Shown here piece after piece: positions 8,323 through 20,506 of a stretch of 64,000 nt of DNA (the stretch's first letter is position 1; each line of letters opens with the position of its first letter). The notes under the pieces are model-generated. The model was not told the origin of the DNA, searched no databases, and was given only the letters and a program-made list of their open reading frames with translations. The stretch covers positions 372,001 through 436,000 of the forward strand of contig NZ_JACCBI010000001.1 in NCBI RefSeq assembly GCF_013407835.1, given 5' to 3'. The DNA comes from Agromyces atrinae (GTDB lineage: Bacteria > Actinomycetota > Actinomycetes > Actinomycetales > Microbacteriaceae). Made by a program: the position numbers and the translations under genes.

Positions 8323-8328
8323 TTCCAG

Positions 8329-9093
8329 GTGACCACCTCCATCGCCGTCGTCGGCATCACCGGCACCATGGGCCGCCTCGTCGAGGCCCTCATCGAGAGG
8401 TCGGACGACCTCTCCCTCCACGCCGGACTGCGGTCGACGAGCTCTCTCGACGAGATGCTCGGTGCCGATGTGGTCATCGATCTGACCCACCCCGGCGCGA
8501 GTCAGGCCGTCGTCGAGTTCGCGGTCGACCACGACATCCCCCTCGTGGTCGGCACGTCGGGCTGGTCGCGTGACCGCATCGCGACGATCGAAGCGCGTCG
8601 TCGTGCTGCCGAGTCCTCGGCCGGGGTGCTGTTCATCCCGAACTTCTCGGTCGGCAGCGTGCTCGGCACGACCCTCTCGGCACTCGCCGCCCCCTACTTC
8701 GACTCGATCGAGATCCTCGAGGCGCATCACGCCGGCAAGATCGACTCTCCCTCGGGCACGGCCGTGCGCACGGCCGAGCGCATCGGCGAGGCCCGCTCCG
8801 GGGTCGGCCCCGTCGCGGCGCCGCACACCGACCAGCGCGCTCGCGGTCAGCAGGTGTCGGGCGTACCCGTGCACAGCATGCGGCTCGCGGGCGTGCTCGC
8901 CCGGCAGGACGTCGTCTTCGGCGGCACGGGGGAGACCCTCACGATCACGCACTCGACGCTCTCGGCGAGTTCGTACGAGTCCGGCATCCTCCTCGCCCTC
9001 GCAGCGGCGCGGAACGAGACGGGGGTCGTCGTCGGCCTCGACCGGCTGCTCGGCCTCGACGCGATCGGCCCCCGAGGCTCGGACCCCGCGTGA
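8329..9093 (+). CDS. dapB: 4-hydroxy-tetrahydrodipicolinate reductase
   Basis: Reductase of the diaminopimelate/lysine pathway, using NAD(P)H to form tetrahydrodipicolinate for peptidoglycan and lysine. At 254 residues it is normal length. GITGTMGRLVE is the N-terminal nucleotide-binding loop, and EAHHAGKIDSPSGTA near residues 140-154 carries the catalytic His-His and Lys and the substrate-binding SGT. The start is GTG with a leaderless-type promoter. The last 4 bases overlap the next gene (GTGA), so that small membrane protein is probably cotranscribed. Confidence 0.96.
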   Translation: MTTSIAVVGITGTMGRLVEALIERSDDLSLHAGLRSTSSLDEMLGADVVIDLTHPGASQAVVEFAVDHDIPLVVGTSGWSRDRIATIEARRRAAESSAGVLFIPNFSVGSVLGTTLSALAAPYFDSIEILEAHHAGKIDSPSGTAVRTAERIGEARSGVGPVAAPHTDQRARGQQVSGVPVHSMRLAGVLARQDVVFGGTGETLTITHSTLSASSYESGILLALAAARNETGVVVGLDRLLGLDAIGPRGSDPA

Positions 9094-9533
9094 CGACTCG
9101 CATCCTCGTCGCCGTCATGGCGGCGCTCCTCGGCATCTACCTCGTCCTCGTCGGATGGCGCGCCGTGCAGCTCGTCGCGACCGGTGAGCCCGTCGCGATC
9201 GGCATGGGCGTCGCCCTCGTCGTGCTGCCCGTCATCGCCGTCTGGTTCGTGGGCCGCGAGATCATCTTCGGCATGTCGTCGACGAGGCTCGTCCGTCGCC
9301 TCGAGGCCGAGGAAGGTCCGGCCCTCGCCGACCTCCCGCGACTGCCGAGCGGGCGACCCGAGCGCGCGGCATCGGACGCCGCGTTCCCGGCTCGACGAGC
9401 GGATGTCGAGGAGCACCCCGACGACTGGCGGGCCTGGCTCCGCCTCGGTCTGGCCTACGACGCGTCGGGCGACCGCCGTCGTGCTCGCGCCGCCGTTCGG
9501 CGTGCGATCCAACTCGACCGCGCGTCGGCCTGA
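9090..9533 (+). CDS. Small membrane protein with a TPR-like C-terminus
   Basis: Protein of 147 residues. Two hydrophobic segments near residues 5-26 and 36-56 suggest a membrane hairpin. They are followed by a charged linker and a C-terminal stretch (DWRAWLRLGLAYDASGDRRRARAAVRRAIQLD) that fits one tetratricopeptide repeat. GTG at 9090 overlaps dapB by 4 bases. Function is unknown; the topology suggests membrane-tethered protein-protein interaction. Confidence 0.7.
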   Translation: MTTRILVAVMAALLGIYLVLVGWRAVQLVATGEPVAIGMGVALVVLPVIAVWFVGREIIFGMSSTRLVRRLEAEEGPALADLPRLPSGRPERAASDAAFPARRADVEEHPDDWRAWLRLGLAYDASGDRRRARAAVRRAIQLDRASA

Positions 9534-9576
9534 TCTGCCCAGGGCGAACACCGGCATTCGGGCTGCTCTGCTCGGA

Positions 9577-9582
9577 TAGATT
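9577..9582 (+). promoter_or_regulatory. Candidate -10 element TAGATT of the clpP operon
   Basis: Hexamer 32 bases before the clpP1 ATG, leaving a leader of roughly 25 bases with the ribosome site ACGGAGCACG. Confidence 0.4.
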
Positions 9583-9614
9583 CGTCACAACGCGACAACG
9601 AAACGGAGCACGAC

Positions 9615-10202
9615 ATGGCCGAACCGACACTGACGCCCAGTGTTTTTGACCGCCTGCTGAAGGACCGCATCATCTGGCTCGGTTCCGAGGTGCGCGACGA
9701 CAACGCGAACGAGATCGCGGCGAAGCTCCTCCTCCTCGCCGCCGAGGACTCGGAGCGTGACATCTACCTCTACATCAACTCGCCCGGTGGCTCGATCACC
9801 GCGGGCATGGCGATCTACGACACGATGCAGTTCGTCCCGAACGACATCGTCACCGTGGGCATCGGCATGGCGGCCTCGATGGGGCAGCTGCTCCTCACGG
9901 CCGGCACGAAGGGCAAGCGATACATCACCCCGAACGCACGCGTCCTCCTCCACCAGCCGCACGGTGGCTTCGGTGGAACCGCGAGCGACATCCAGACCCA
10001 GGCGCAGCTCATCCTCGACATGAAGAAGAGGCTCGCCGAGATCACCGCGGCTCAGACCGGCAAGTCGGTCGAGCAGGTCAACGCCGACGGTGACCGCGAC
10101 CGCTGGTTCACCGCGCAGGAGGCGCTCGAGTACGGCTTCGTCGACCACATCCGCGAGTCGGCGAGCGACGTCGCCGGCGGCGGCGGAACCGAGCAGGCGT
10201 AG
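9615..10202 (+). CDS. clpP1: ATP-dependent Clp protease proteolytic subunit 1
   Basis: Serine protease subunit of 195 residues that forms the Clp degradation chamber, working with ClpX and ClpC. The catalytic triad is Ser88 (GMAASMG), His113 (LLHQPHG) and Asp158. The sequence starts close to the mature N-terminus. Actinobacteria carry two tandem clpP genes whose products form a mixed tetradecamer; here clpP2 follows after 26 bases and clpX after a terminator-like hairpin. Confidence 0.95.
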   Translation: MAEPTLTPSVFDRLLKDRIIWLGSEVRDDNANEIAAKLLLLAAEDSERDIYLYINSPGGSITAGMAIYDTMQFVPNDIVTVGIGMAASMGQLLLTAGTKGKRYITPNARVLLHQPHGGFGGTASDIQTQAQLILDMKKRLAEITAAQTGKSVEQVNADGDRDRWFTAQEALEYGFVDHIRESASDVAGGGGTEQA

Positions 10203-10228
10203 GCGCGAGAGAAGAGAGAAGACAGAGA

Positions 10229-10897
10229 ATGAACATCCCCTCCTTCGGTGGCACCGCCTTCAACGGCGCCGAGGCACCAAGCTCGCGGTACATCCTGCCG
10301 AGCTTCGAAGAGCGCACGGCCTACGGATACAAGCGCCAGGACCCCTACGCGAAGCTCTTCGAAGACCGCATCATCTTCCTCGGTGTGCAGGTCGACGACG
10401 CGTCGGCCGATGACATCATGGCTCAGCTGCTCGTGCTCGAGTCGATGGACCCCGACCGCGACATCATCATGTACATCAACTCGCCCGGTGGTTCGTTCAC
10501 CGCGATGACGGCGATCTACGACACGATGCAGTACATCCGCCCGCACGTCATGACGGTCGTGCTCGGACAGGCCGCCTCCGCTGCAGCCGTGCTCGCCGCC
10601 GCGGGCACGCCGGGCAAGCGTCTCGCTCTCCCGAACGCCCGCATCCTCATCCACCAGCCCGCGGTGGGCGAGGCGGGGCGCGGCCAGGCCTCCGACATCG
10701 AGATCCAGGCGGCCGAGATCATGCGCATGCGCGGATGGCTCGAGCAGACGCTCTCGAATCACTCGAACCGCTCGGTCGAACAGGTCAACTCCGACATCGA
10801 TCGCGACAAGATCCTCTCCGCTCAGGAGGCGCTCGAGTACGGTCTGATCGACCAGGTCCTCTCGTCGCGTAAGAGCGTCCCGGCCCTCGTCAAGTAG
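10229..10897 (+). CDS. clpP2: ATP-dependent Clp protease proteolytic subunit 2
   Basis: Second ClpP subunit, 222 residues, with an N-terminal extension of about 25 residues ([15 protein letters not shown]) typical of actinobacterial ClpP2. The triad is Ser117 (GQAASAA), His142 (LIHQPAV) and Asp189. It follows clpP1 on the same transcript, with the ribosome site GAGAAGAGAGAAGACAGAG. A strong hairpin at 10906-10942 follows the stop. Confidence 0.95.
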   Translation: MNIPSFGGTAFNGAEAPSSRYILPSFEERTAYGYKRQDPYAKLFEDRIIFLGVQVDDASADDIMAQLLVLESMDPDRDIIMYINSPGGSFTAMTAIYDTMQYIRPHVMTVVLGQAASAAAVLAAAGTPGKRLALPNARILIHQPAVGEAGRGQASDIEIQAAEIMRMRGWLEQTLSNHSNRSVEQVNSDIDRDKILSAQEALEYGLIDQVLSSRKSVPALVK

Positions 10898-10905
10898 GTC
10901 CTCGT

Positions 10906-10942
10906 CGAAGGCGGATGTCGCTTACTGCGGCATCCGCCTTCG
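10906..10942 (+). terminator. Hairpin terminator after clpP2
   Basis: Perfect 12-base arms 10906-10917 and 10931-10942, with extra pairing inside the loop, start 9 bases after the clpP2 stop. There is no long T-run, which is usual for actinobacterial terminators. Confidence 0.7.
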
Positions 10943-10995
10943 TCGTCCGCCGCGCCGGTAGCCGCCCATCACGCCCCGGTGTCGGTATCACGGGT

Positions 10996-11001
10996 TAGGC
11001 T
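10996..11001 (+). promoter_or_regulatory. Candidate -10 element TAGGCT for clpX
   Basis: Hexamer 29 bases before the clpX ATG. A GGGAGG ribosome site at 11020-11025 shows this transcript is leadered. Confidence 0.45.
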
Positions 11002-11030
11002 CGGAGTACTGCACATCCTGGGAGGCTCAG

Positions 11031-12308
<1,278 letters not shown>

Positions 12309-12475
12309 GCGCCGCCGCACTCCCGGTCCCGACCATCCTCCAGACCATCGTCGCCGGCGTCATCGCCGCGATCACCGGCTTCGCGAGCTCGTTCGCACTC
12401 GTCATCGCGGGCCTGCACGCCGTCGGCGCGACCGACGCCCAGGCCTCCTCGGGGCTCTTCGCCCTGTGCCTCGTC

Positions 12476-13498
12476 GTGGGTGTCGTCTGCATCGTGCTGC
12501 CCCTGTGGCTGCGTGTGCCCGTCTCGTTCGCCTGGTCGACGCCCGGTGCCGCGCTCCTCGTCGCGGCGGCCGGCACGACGGGCGACTTCGGAGCCGCTAT
12601 CGGCGCCTTCCTCGTCTGCGGCGCCCTCATCGTCGTGTGTGCGCTGTGGCCGGCCCTCGGGCGGGCCATCACGCGCATCCCGAAGCCCATCGCGAGTGCC
12701 ATGCTCGCCGGCATCCTCTTCCCGATCTGCCTCGCGCCGGTGACGGCGGCGATCGAGCAGCCGTGGGTCGCGGTCCCGATGATCCTGGTGTGGCTCCTGC
12801 TCGTCCGGCTCGCGCCGCGGTGGGCGGTCCCCGCCGCAATGCTCGTCGCCGCGATCGGCATCGGCGTGATCGCCGGCCCCTCGGCCTTCACGGGCGACGC
12901 CATCGTGCCGCGACTCGAGTTCGTCGCACCGGTCTTCGACCCGTTCGTGATCGTCAGCCTCGGTGTTCCGCTCTTCATCGTGACGATGGCGGGGCAGAAC
13001 GTGCCGGGCTTCGCCGTCCTCTCGACGTTCGGCTACTCGCCCGCTCCGCGACCCGTGCTCCTCGCGTCGGGCGCGGCGACCGTCGGCGGTGCCCTCTTCG
13101 GCGGCCACGCGGTGAACCTCGCCGCGATCACGGCGGCGATCATGGCGAGCCCCGAGGCGAATCCCGATCCGGCGAAGCGCTGGGTCGCAACCCTGACGAG
13201 CGGCGTCGGCTACATCGTGCTGGGGCTCGGCGCCGGCGTCGCGACGGCCCTCGTGACCGCGTCGCCGCCGATCATCATCACGGCGGTCGCGGGTCTCGCC
13301 CTGCTCGGCGCGCTCACGACCTCGATCGGTGCCGCGCTCGATGACGCCCGCCACCGTCTGACGGCGATCGCGACGTTCCTCGTCACGGCGTCCGGCGTCG
13401 CCGTGGCGGGCATCGGTTCGGCGTTCTGGGGCCTCGTCGTCGGCGGGATCGTCATGCTGTGGACGACGCGACGCCCCCGTACAGAGCCAGACGCCTGA
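12476..13498 (+). CDS. BenE-family (benzoate/H+ symporter-like) transporter, true start unresolved
   Basis: Multi-helix membrane protein of the BenE family, proton-coupled uptake of benzoate-like acids. From the first in-frame GTG (12476) it has 340 residues. However, the same frame is open back to 12209, and bases from about 12311 encode family-like sequence including GFASSFALVIAGLHAVGA, the expected first helix. Counting from 12305 gives about 397 residues, the usual family size. No ATG, GTG or TTG occurs in that upstream stretch. PGFAVLSTFGY and GGHAVNLAAITAA are recognisable core segments. The substrate is not certain. Confidence 0.75.
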   Translation: MGVVCIVLPLWLRVPVSFAWSTPGAALLVAAAGTTGDFGAAIGAFLVCGALIVVCALWPALGRAITRIPKPIASAMLAGILFPICLAPVTAAIEQPWVAVPMILVWLLLVRLAPRWAVPAAMLVAAIGIGVIAGPSAFTGDAIVPRLEFVAPVFDPFVIVSLGVPLFIVTMAGQNVPGFAVLSTFGYSPAPRPVLLASGAATVGGALFGGHAVNLAAITAAIMASPEANPDPAKRWVATLTSGVGYIVLGLGAGVATALVTASPPIIITAVAGLALLGALTTSIGAALDDARHRLTAIATFLVTASGVAVAGIGSAFWGLVVGGIVMLWTTRRPRTEPDA

Positions 13499-13518
13499 CG
13501 CGTCGACCCTCGACGCAT

Positions 13519-13586
13519 CGACAATCGCCGTTCGTGTCGAGAATCGCCGTCAGAGTGGCGACTCTCGACACGAACGGCGATCGTCG
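13519..13586. repeat. 30-base-arm inverted repeat between convergent genes
   Basis: Arms 13519-13548 and 13557-13586 pair at 28 of 30 positions around an 8-base loop (13549-13556). It fills the 101-base gap between the transporter gene and convergent sepH. No T-run is present on either side. It is far longer than an ordinary terminator stem, but bidirectional termination remains the simplest role. Confidence 0.85.
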
Positions 13587-13599
13587 GTGAAGCGAATGC

Positions 13600-14703
13600 T
13601 CAGGCGAGGTCGTCGTCGGTGCGAGCGCCGAAGACGATCTCGTCCCAGCTCGGCATCGAGGCGCGACCCTTGCGTGCCGCTGCGCGAGGCGAGGACGACG
13701 CCGCCGGGTCGGTCGAGCTCGCCGAGACGCCCTTGCCGCCCCAGAGCGCGGCAGACGCCTGGCGAGCCGTCGGAGCCTGTTCCTCGGTCGACGGAGTCTC
13801 GTCGTCGAACGTGTCGAGCGGCACCTCGGTCGTGGTCTGGGCAGGCGTGGCGGGCGTGTGCACGGCGGGCGTGAGGGCCTCGCGCTCACCGCGGCGACGG
13901 CGGAGCGCCTCGAGCAGGTCGGCGGTCTCGCTCAGGTTCTGCTTGGGCTCTTCGGCGCGCTTGATCGCGGCATCCGATGCGGCGTTGGTCGAGCTGCGGC
14001 CGTAGGGGATCGGCTCGAACTGGGGCGCCGTGTCGGAGGCGGAGCTCTCATCGTCGGCGAAGGTGAACGCGCCGCTGTCGAAACGCGACTCGTCCGACGA
14101 TCCGTCGGAGCCCACCGCGCGCAGGCGGGGGATCAGTCCTCCTTTGACGTCGCCCTGCTGAGAGAGCGTGATCGCCTCGGAGTTGATGGGCTGGAGGGCG
14201 TTCTTCCGCGGCTCGAAGCCCCAGCGTGCGTCGTGGTCGATCTCGTCGGCCGTGAACTCGAGCTTGATGATCCAGCCGCGCTCCTCGTCCTTCCAGCTCG
14301 CCCAGCGCTCGCCCGACGCGTCGAGACGGGCCAGTCGTTCGCGGATGACGGTGCCGAACGTCGACGAGTCGTCGGCCGGGTCGATGTCGTGGCCGACGTG
14401 CACGGGCACGCCGAGCGCCGAGGTCACCATGTGTTCGCGTTCGGCGAGCACCGGGCCCTCGAAGCGTTCGATGTCCTCGACATCCGCTCCCGTCACCGCT
14501 GCGACCTCCTCGGCGGAGAGTCCGGCGCGGATGTGCGCCTGGATCTCACGCGGTGAGAGCCGCGGCCCATGGCTCTTGTCCGTCTTCGCCTGACGAAGCC
14601 GCGACTGCAGCACTTCATCGATGGCGATCCGGAATCGCGCGCCTTCATCGGACGCCGCGACGAGCGCGCCGTTTTCGACTCCGATTACCTTCAACTCCTG
14701 CAT
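13600..14703 (-). CDS. sepH: Septation protein SepH (DUF3071)
   Basis: Protein of 367 residues matching SepH, the actinobacterial FtsZ-binding division protein. The first ~170 residues form the conserved DUF3071 region, including a helix-turn-helix-like element (SPREIQAHIRAGLSAEEVAAVTG near residues 50-72). The remainder is a long low-complexity, charged tail rich in Ser, Ala and Thr, ending in a short conserved segment (RKGRASMPSWDEIVFGAR) that helps recognise the family. The ATG at 14703 follows a GAAGGGGCTTCCGCG sequence. It is divergent from the DUF4193 gene. Confidence 0.92.
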   Translation of the reverse strand: MQELKVIGVENGALVAASDEGARFRIAIDEVLQSRLRQAKTDKSHGPRLSPREIQAHIRAGLSAEEVAAVTGADVEDIERFEGPVLAEREHMVTSALGVPVHVGHDIDPADDSSTFGTVIRERLARLDASGERWASWKDEERGWIIKLEFTADEIDHDARWGFEPRKNALQPINSEAITLSQQGDVKGGLIPRLRAVGSDGSSDESRFDSGAFTFADDESSASDTAPQFEPIPYGRSSTNAASDAAIKRAEEPKQNLSETADLLEALRRRRGEREALTPAVHTPATPAQTTTEVPLDTFDDETPSTEEQAPTARQASAALWGGKGVSASSTDPAASSSPRAAARKGRASMPSWDEIVFGARTDDDLA

Positions 14704-14762
14704 CGCGGAAGCCCCTTCTCGGTCTCTTCTGCCGCCAGGATGTCATGCCGAACGCCCCCGGA

Positions 14763-14828
14763 CGGGGAATAGACCGGGCGCGCCGGAAGTTGCATGTGAG
14801 CGCGGTCGACGGGGTTTGCTATTCCCCG
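14763..14828. repeat. Separated 10-base inverted repeat in the sepH/DUF4193 divergent region
   Basis: CGGGGAATAG (14763-14772) is repeated exactly as its reverse complement at 14819-14828, 46 bases apart. It lies centrally in the 179-base divergent region. It could be a paired operator or mirror promoter elements. Confidence 0.45.
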
Positions 14829-14882
14829 GTGATTGATGCAGACTATGGCCGCCGATCTTCGGCTCAGATGGAATGGATGGTA

Positions 14883-15176
14883 ATGGCAACCGACTATGAC
14901 GCCCCCCGTAAGACCGACGACGACTCCGAGTCGATCGAGGCTCTGAAGGAGCGTGTTCCCGACAAGATGTCGGGTGTGGTCGATGTCGACGACGCCGACA
15001 ACCCGGGTGGATTCGACCTTCCGGGCGCAGATCTCTCCGACGTCGAGCTCGACGTCGTGGTGCTGCCCCCGCAGGCCGACGAGTTCACCTGCGTGAACTG
15101 CTTCCTCGTGAAGCACCGCTCGCAGATCGACCACGAGACGAAGCTCGGGGCGATCTGCCTGGAGTGCGCCGCCTAG
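14883..15176 (+). CDS. DUF4193 protein, small putative zinc-binding protein
   Basis: Acidic protein of 97 residues, conserved across actinobacteria and of unknown function. MATDYDAPRKTDDDSESIEAL is the usual N-terminus, which decides the ATG at 14883 over the two upstream in-frame ATGs. Two cysteine pairs (CVNC and CLEC) near the C-terminus, with a LVKHRSQ segment between them, probably bind zinc. Its stop codon overlaps that of the convergent DUF3093 gene inside one CTAG. Confidence 0.9.
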   Translation: MATDYDAPRKTDDDSESIEALKERVPDKMSGVVDVDDADNPGGFDLPGADLSDVELDVVVLPPQADEFTCVNCFLVKHRSQIDHETKLGAICLECAA

Positions 15177-15637
15177 GCGTTCCCCGCACTCGACTCTGGC
15201 CGTCGCGATCCATTGATCGCGGCGGCCAATTCGTTGGGCTTCCGCGACGAGATGAGCCAGTAGGGCGTCGGATCCTTCGGGTCGACGATCTCCACCCGCA
15301 CGACGTCGCTCACCCAGCCCCTGATCATCAGGAAGGCGCGGACGTCGAGACGGCGTCCGCGTTCGGCGCTCGCCTCGGTGCCAGCGAAGCCCACGGCCTC
15401 GCCCGTGAACTCGAGCGGGATGCTCGCTTTCGCGGCACGCAGTTCACCGCCCGACACCTCGACGACGGGGGAGGCGAGGAGCAGCAGCCCGGCCACGCCG
15501 AGGTACAGCACGACCCCCGTGATGATGCCCGCGGGCAGGCTGATGGGGGCGAGGACGAGGATGCTCGCAGGGATGAGGAGTCCGGTGATGATGAACATCC
15601 AGGGCGTCGCCCAGAGTCGCTCGCGGTAATCAGGCAT
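15173..15637 (-). CDS. DUF3093 membrane protein
   Basis: Protein of 154 residues with two adjacent hydrophobic helices near residues 13-33 and 36-57, followed by a soluble C-terminal domain (VVEVSGGELRAAKASIPLEF onwards, including VRVEIVDPKDPTPYWLISSRKP). The family is almost confined to actinobacteria and has no assigned function. It regularly neighbours dut and DUF4193, as here. It converges with DUF4193 and is divergent from dut. Confidence 0.88.
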   Translation of the reverse strand: MPDYRERLWATPWMFIITGLLIPASILVLAPISLPAGIITGVVLYLGVAGLLLLASPVVEVSGGELRAAKASIPLEFTGEAVGFAGTEASAERGRRLDVRAFLMIRGWVSDVVRVEIVDPKDPTPYWLISSRKPNELAAAINGSRRPESSAGNA

Positions 15638-15663
15638 GGGTCTATTCGATCAGACTTCTGCAC

Positions 15664-15669
15664 TAACCT
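15664..15669 (+). promoter_or_regulatory. -10 element TAACCT for dut (leaderless)
   Basis: Hexamer exactly 6 bases before the GTG at 15676, with no ribosome site in between. Confidence 0.6.
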
Positions 15670-15675
15670 CGTCAC

Positions 15676-16134
15676 GTGACCGAATCCGTCGACGTCCTCA
15701 TCACGGCCGACCGCCTCCCTTCTTATGCGCACCCCGGTGATGCCGGGGCCGACCTGCACGCCGCGGAGTCGCTCGTGCTCGAGCCCGGTGAGCGCGCGAC
15801 CGTCGGAACGGGCGTCTCGATCGCCCTCCCCGACGGCTATGTCGCGTTCGTCGTCCCGCGGAGCGGCCTCGCGTTCAAGCACGGCATCACGATCGTGAAC
15901 GCGCCGGGCACGGTCGATGCCGGCTATCGCGGTGAGATCAAGGTCTCGCTGCTCAACACCGATGCGCGTGAGGCCTACTCGATCAGCGTCGGCGACCGCA
16001 TCGCCCAGGTCATCGTCATGCCGGTGAGCCGCGCACGCTTCGTGCCCGTCGATCGCCTGCCGGGCAGTGAGCGCGGCGAGGGCGGATTCGGCTCCACCGG
16101 ATTCAGTGAGAGCAAGTCAGGAGTTTCAGCGTGA
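15676..16134 (+). CDS. dut: dUTP diphosphatase
   Basis: Trimeric dUTPase of 152 residues converting dUTP to dUMP and pyrophosphate, keeping uracil out of DNA. All family motifs are visible: HPGDAGADL, PRSGLA, GTVDAGYRGEIKV, GDRIAQV and the C-terminal Gly-rich arm GEGGFGSTGF. The GTG start is set by a leaderless-type promoter. Its stop overlaps the start of the DUF3710 gene by 4 bases, making a dut-DUF3710-DUF3159 transcript. Confidence 0.96.
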   Translation: MTESVDVLITADRLPSYAHPGDAGADLHAAESLVLEPGERATVGTGVSIALPDGYVAFVVPRSGLAFKHGITIVNAPGTVDAGYRGEIKVSLLNTDAREAYSISVGDRIAQVIVMPVSRARFVPVDRLPGSERGEGGFGSTGFSESKSGVSA

Positions 16135-16763
16135 GCGAGATTGAGAACGAGGGCGTGTCCGACGCGCCCGTCGAGTACCCGAAGTCGGCCCCCGAAGACC
16201 GCGAGACCGCCGGTCCGCTCGACGATTCCGAGGCGAACCCGGTCCGCCCGTACGTCGACCTCGGCGGAGTGAAGGTCCTCCCGCGCGAGGGCCTGCACCT
16301 CCGCCTCGAGGTCGAAGAGGGCTCCAAGCGTGTCGTCGCCGTGGGCCTCGACTACGCGAACTCGACCCTGCAGGTGCAGCCGTTCGCCGCGCCGCGCTCG
16401 AGCGGGCTGTGGCACGAGATCCGCGACCAGATCGCGGAGCAGATCTCGCGTCAGGGCGGAACGACGACGGTGCGCGAGGGAGCCTTCGGCCCCGAGCTGC
16501 TCGCGCAGATCCCCGTGGCGTCGACCGATGGTTCGGCCGGCCACATGCGCCTCGCGCGCTTCATCGGCGTCGACGGCCCCCGCTGGTTCCTCCGCGGCGT
16601 GATCGCCGGAGCAGCCGCTGTCGAGCCGTCCGCGGCCGAGAAGATCGAAGACCTCTTCCGTTCGATCGTCGTCGTGCGCGGCTCGACCCCGATGCCGCCG
16701 CGCGACCTCATCCCCCTGCGCATGCCCGCCGCTGCGGGCAGTGCCGAAGCGGCACCGGCCTGA
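16131..16763 (+). CDS. DUF3710 protein
   Basis: Soluble protein of 210 residues, conserved in actinobacteria and of unknown function. An acidic unconserved N-terminus (about 40 residues) precedes the domain that includes VRPYVDLGGVKVLPREGLHLRL and RWFLRGVIAG. Almost always found with dut, as here. GTG at 16131 overlaps dut by 4 bases. Confidence 0.88.
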   Translation: MSEIENEGVSDAPVEYPKSAPEDRETAGPLDDSEANPVRPYVDLGGVKVLPREGLHLRLEVEEGSKRVVAVGLDYANSTLQVQPFAAPRSSGLWHEIRDQIAEQISRQGGTTTVREGAFGPELLAQIPVASTDGSAGHMRLARFIGVDGPRWFLRGVIAGAAAVEPSAAEKIEDLFRSIVVVRGSTPMPPRDLIPLRMPAAAGSAEAAPA

Positions 16764-16767
16764 GCCG

Positions 16768-17523
16768 ATGGCGACGGATGACGGTGCGGAGCGCCGCGAC
16801 GAGACGACGACCCCCGAGGTCGATCCCGCGACCGCTCTCGGAACGGGATTGGCCGGTGCGGCCGATCGTGCCGGACTCGGTGCGATCGCCCGCGGCGACG
16901 AGCTGAAGCCGGGCGAGCTGCTCGGTGCTCTCGGAGGCTTCCGCGGCCTCGCCGAGGCCATCGTGCCGGGCCTCGTCTTCCTCGTCGTCTACACGCTGAG
17001 CCCGAAGACCGACCAGGGGCTCTTCGTCGCCCTCGCGGCATCCGTCGGTCTCGCTGTCGTCTTCACCGTCATCCGCCTCGTCACCCGCAGCCAGCCCTCG
17101 CAGGCGATCGCCGGTCTCGTCGCGGTCGGCGCGTCGGCCGCGCTCGCGCTGTGGACGGGCAACGGGCGCGACAACTTCGTGATCGGCCTGTGGACGAACG
17201 TCGCCTACGCCGTCGCGATCCTCATCTCGCTCCTCGTGCGCTGGCCGGTCATCGGTCTCGCCGTCGGCTTCCTCATGAACGACGGCGTGAAGTGGCGGAA
17301 CGACCGGCGGCGCTACCGCGCCATGCAGATCCTCACGATCTCCTGGCTCGGCCTCTTCGTCGCGCGCCTCGCCGTGCAGGCCCCGCTCTACTTCGCGAAC
17401 AACGTCGAAGCGCTCGCGGCGACGAAGCTCATCATGGGCGTGCCGCTCTACGCCATCCTCCTCGTGGTCTCGTGGCTCATCGTGCGGGCGGTCTACCCGT
17501 CTCGCCCCGCCACGGCCGAGTGA
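16768..17523 (+). CDS. DUF3159 membrane protein
   Basis: Protein of 251 residues with about five predicted membrane helices, typical of the DUF3159 family, function unknown. The first ~45 residues are polar, then GGFRGLAEAIVPGLVFLVVY opens the hydrophobic part. An ATG at 16768 lies 4 bases after the DUF3710 stop and is preferred over an in-frame GTG at 16741 inside that gene. It is probably cotranscribed with dut and DUF3710. Confidence 0.86.
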   Translation: MATDDGAERRDETTTPEVDPATALGTGLAGAADRAGLGAIARGDELKPGELLGALGGFRGLAEAIVPGLVFLVVYTLSPKTDQGLFVALAASVGLAVVFTVIRLVTRSQPSQAIAGLVAVGASAALALWTGNGRDNFVIGLWTNVAYAVAILISLLVRWPVIGLAVGFLMNDGVKWRNDRRRYRAMQILTISWLGLFVARLAVQAPLYFANNVEALAATKLIMGVPLYAILLVVSWLIVRAVYPSRPATAE

Positions 17524-17529
17524 TAGAGT

Positions 17530-17547
17530 TATCTCGACATCAAGATA
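17530..17547. promoter_or_regulatory. Near-perfect palindromic operator candidate upstream of aconitase
   Basis: TATCTCGA-CA-TCAAGATA, two 8-base arms with one mismatch, 7 bases after the DUF3159 stop and 133 bases before the aconitase start. The shape suits a dimeric regulator; which one is not readable from sequence. Confidence 0.5.
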
Positions 17548-17587
17548 GTTTGAGCCCGCCACCGCGGGCGGTGCGCGACCCGTCCAC

Positions 17588-17606
17588 TTAGGTGAGCCTT
17601 GCTGGA
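17588..17606 (+). promoter_or_regulatory. Possible IdeR/DtxR-like iron box (left half strong)
   Basis: TTAGGTGAGCCT matches the left side of the IdeR/DtxR consensus; by eye 13 of 19 consensus positions fit, the right half poorly. It would make sense before an iron-sulfur enzyme gene but is weak on its own. Confidence 0.3.
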
Positions 17607-17679
17607 GCGAGCGGGTGCCCGCGCAGCAGAATGGGGCGTACCGCTGTGCCGCGGTCGCACCGGCGAAGGAGAGGACCCC

Positions 17680-20490
<2,811 letters not shown>

Positions 20491-20506
20491 GCACTGCATG
20501 ACGCCT

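Noticed and set aside
5593..8952. Very long open frame on the minus strand, over 1100 codons.
   Set aside because: It runs antisense to M16, the phosphatase and dapB, has compositionally biased Arg/Asp/Val-rich translation and no domain; it is an effect of GC-rich third positions.
9534..9614. ClgR operator before clpP1.
   Set aside because: A loose CGAA...TTCG pairing exists but it does not match the known ClgR pattern well enough.
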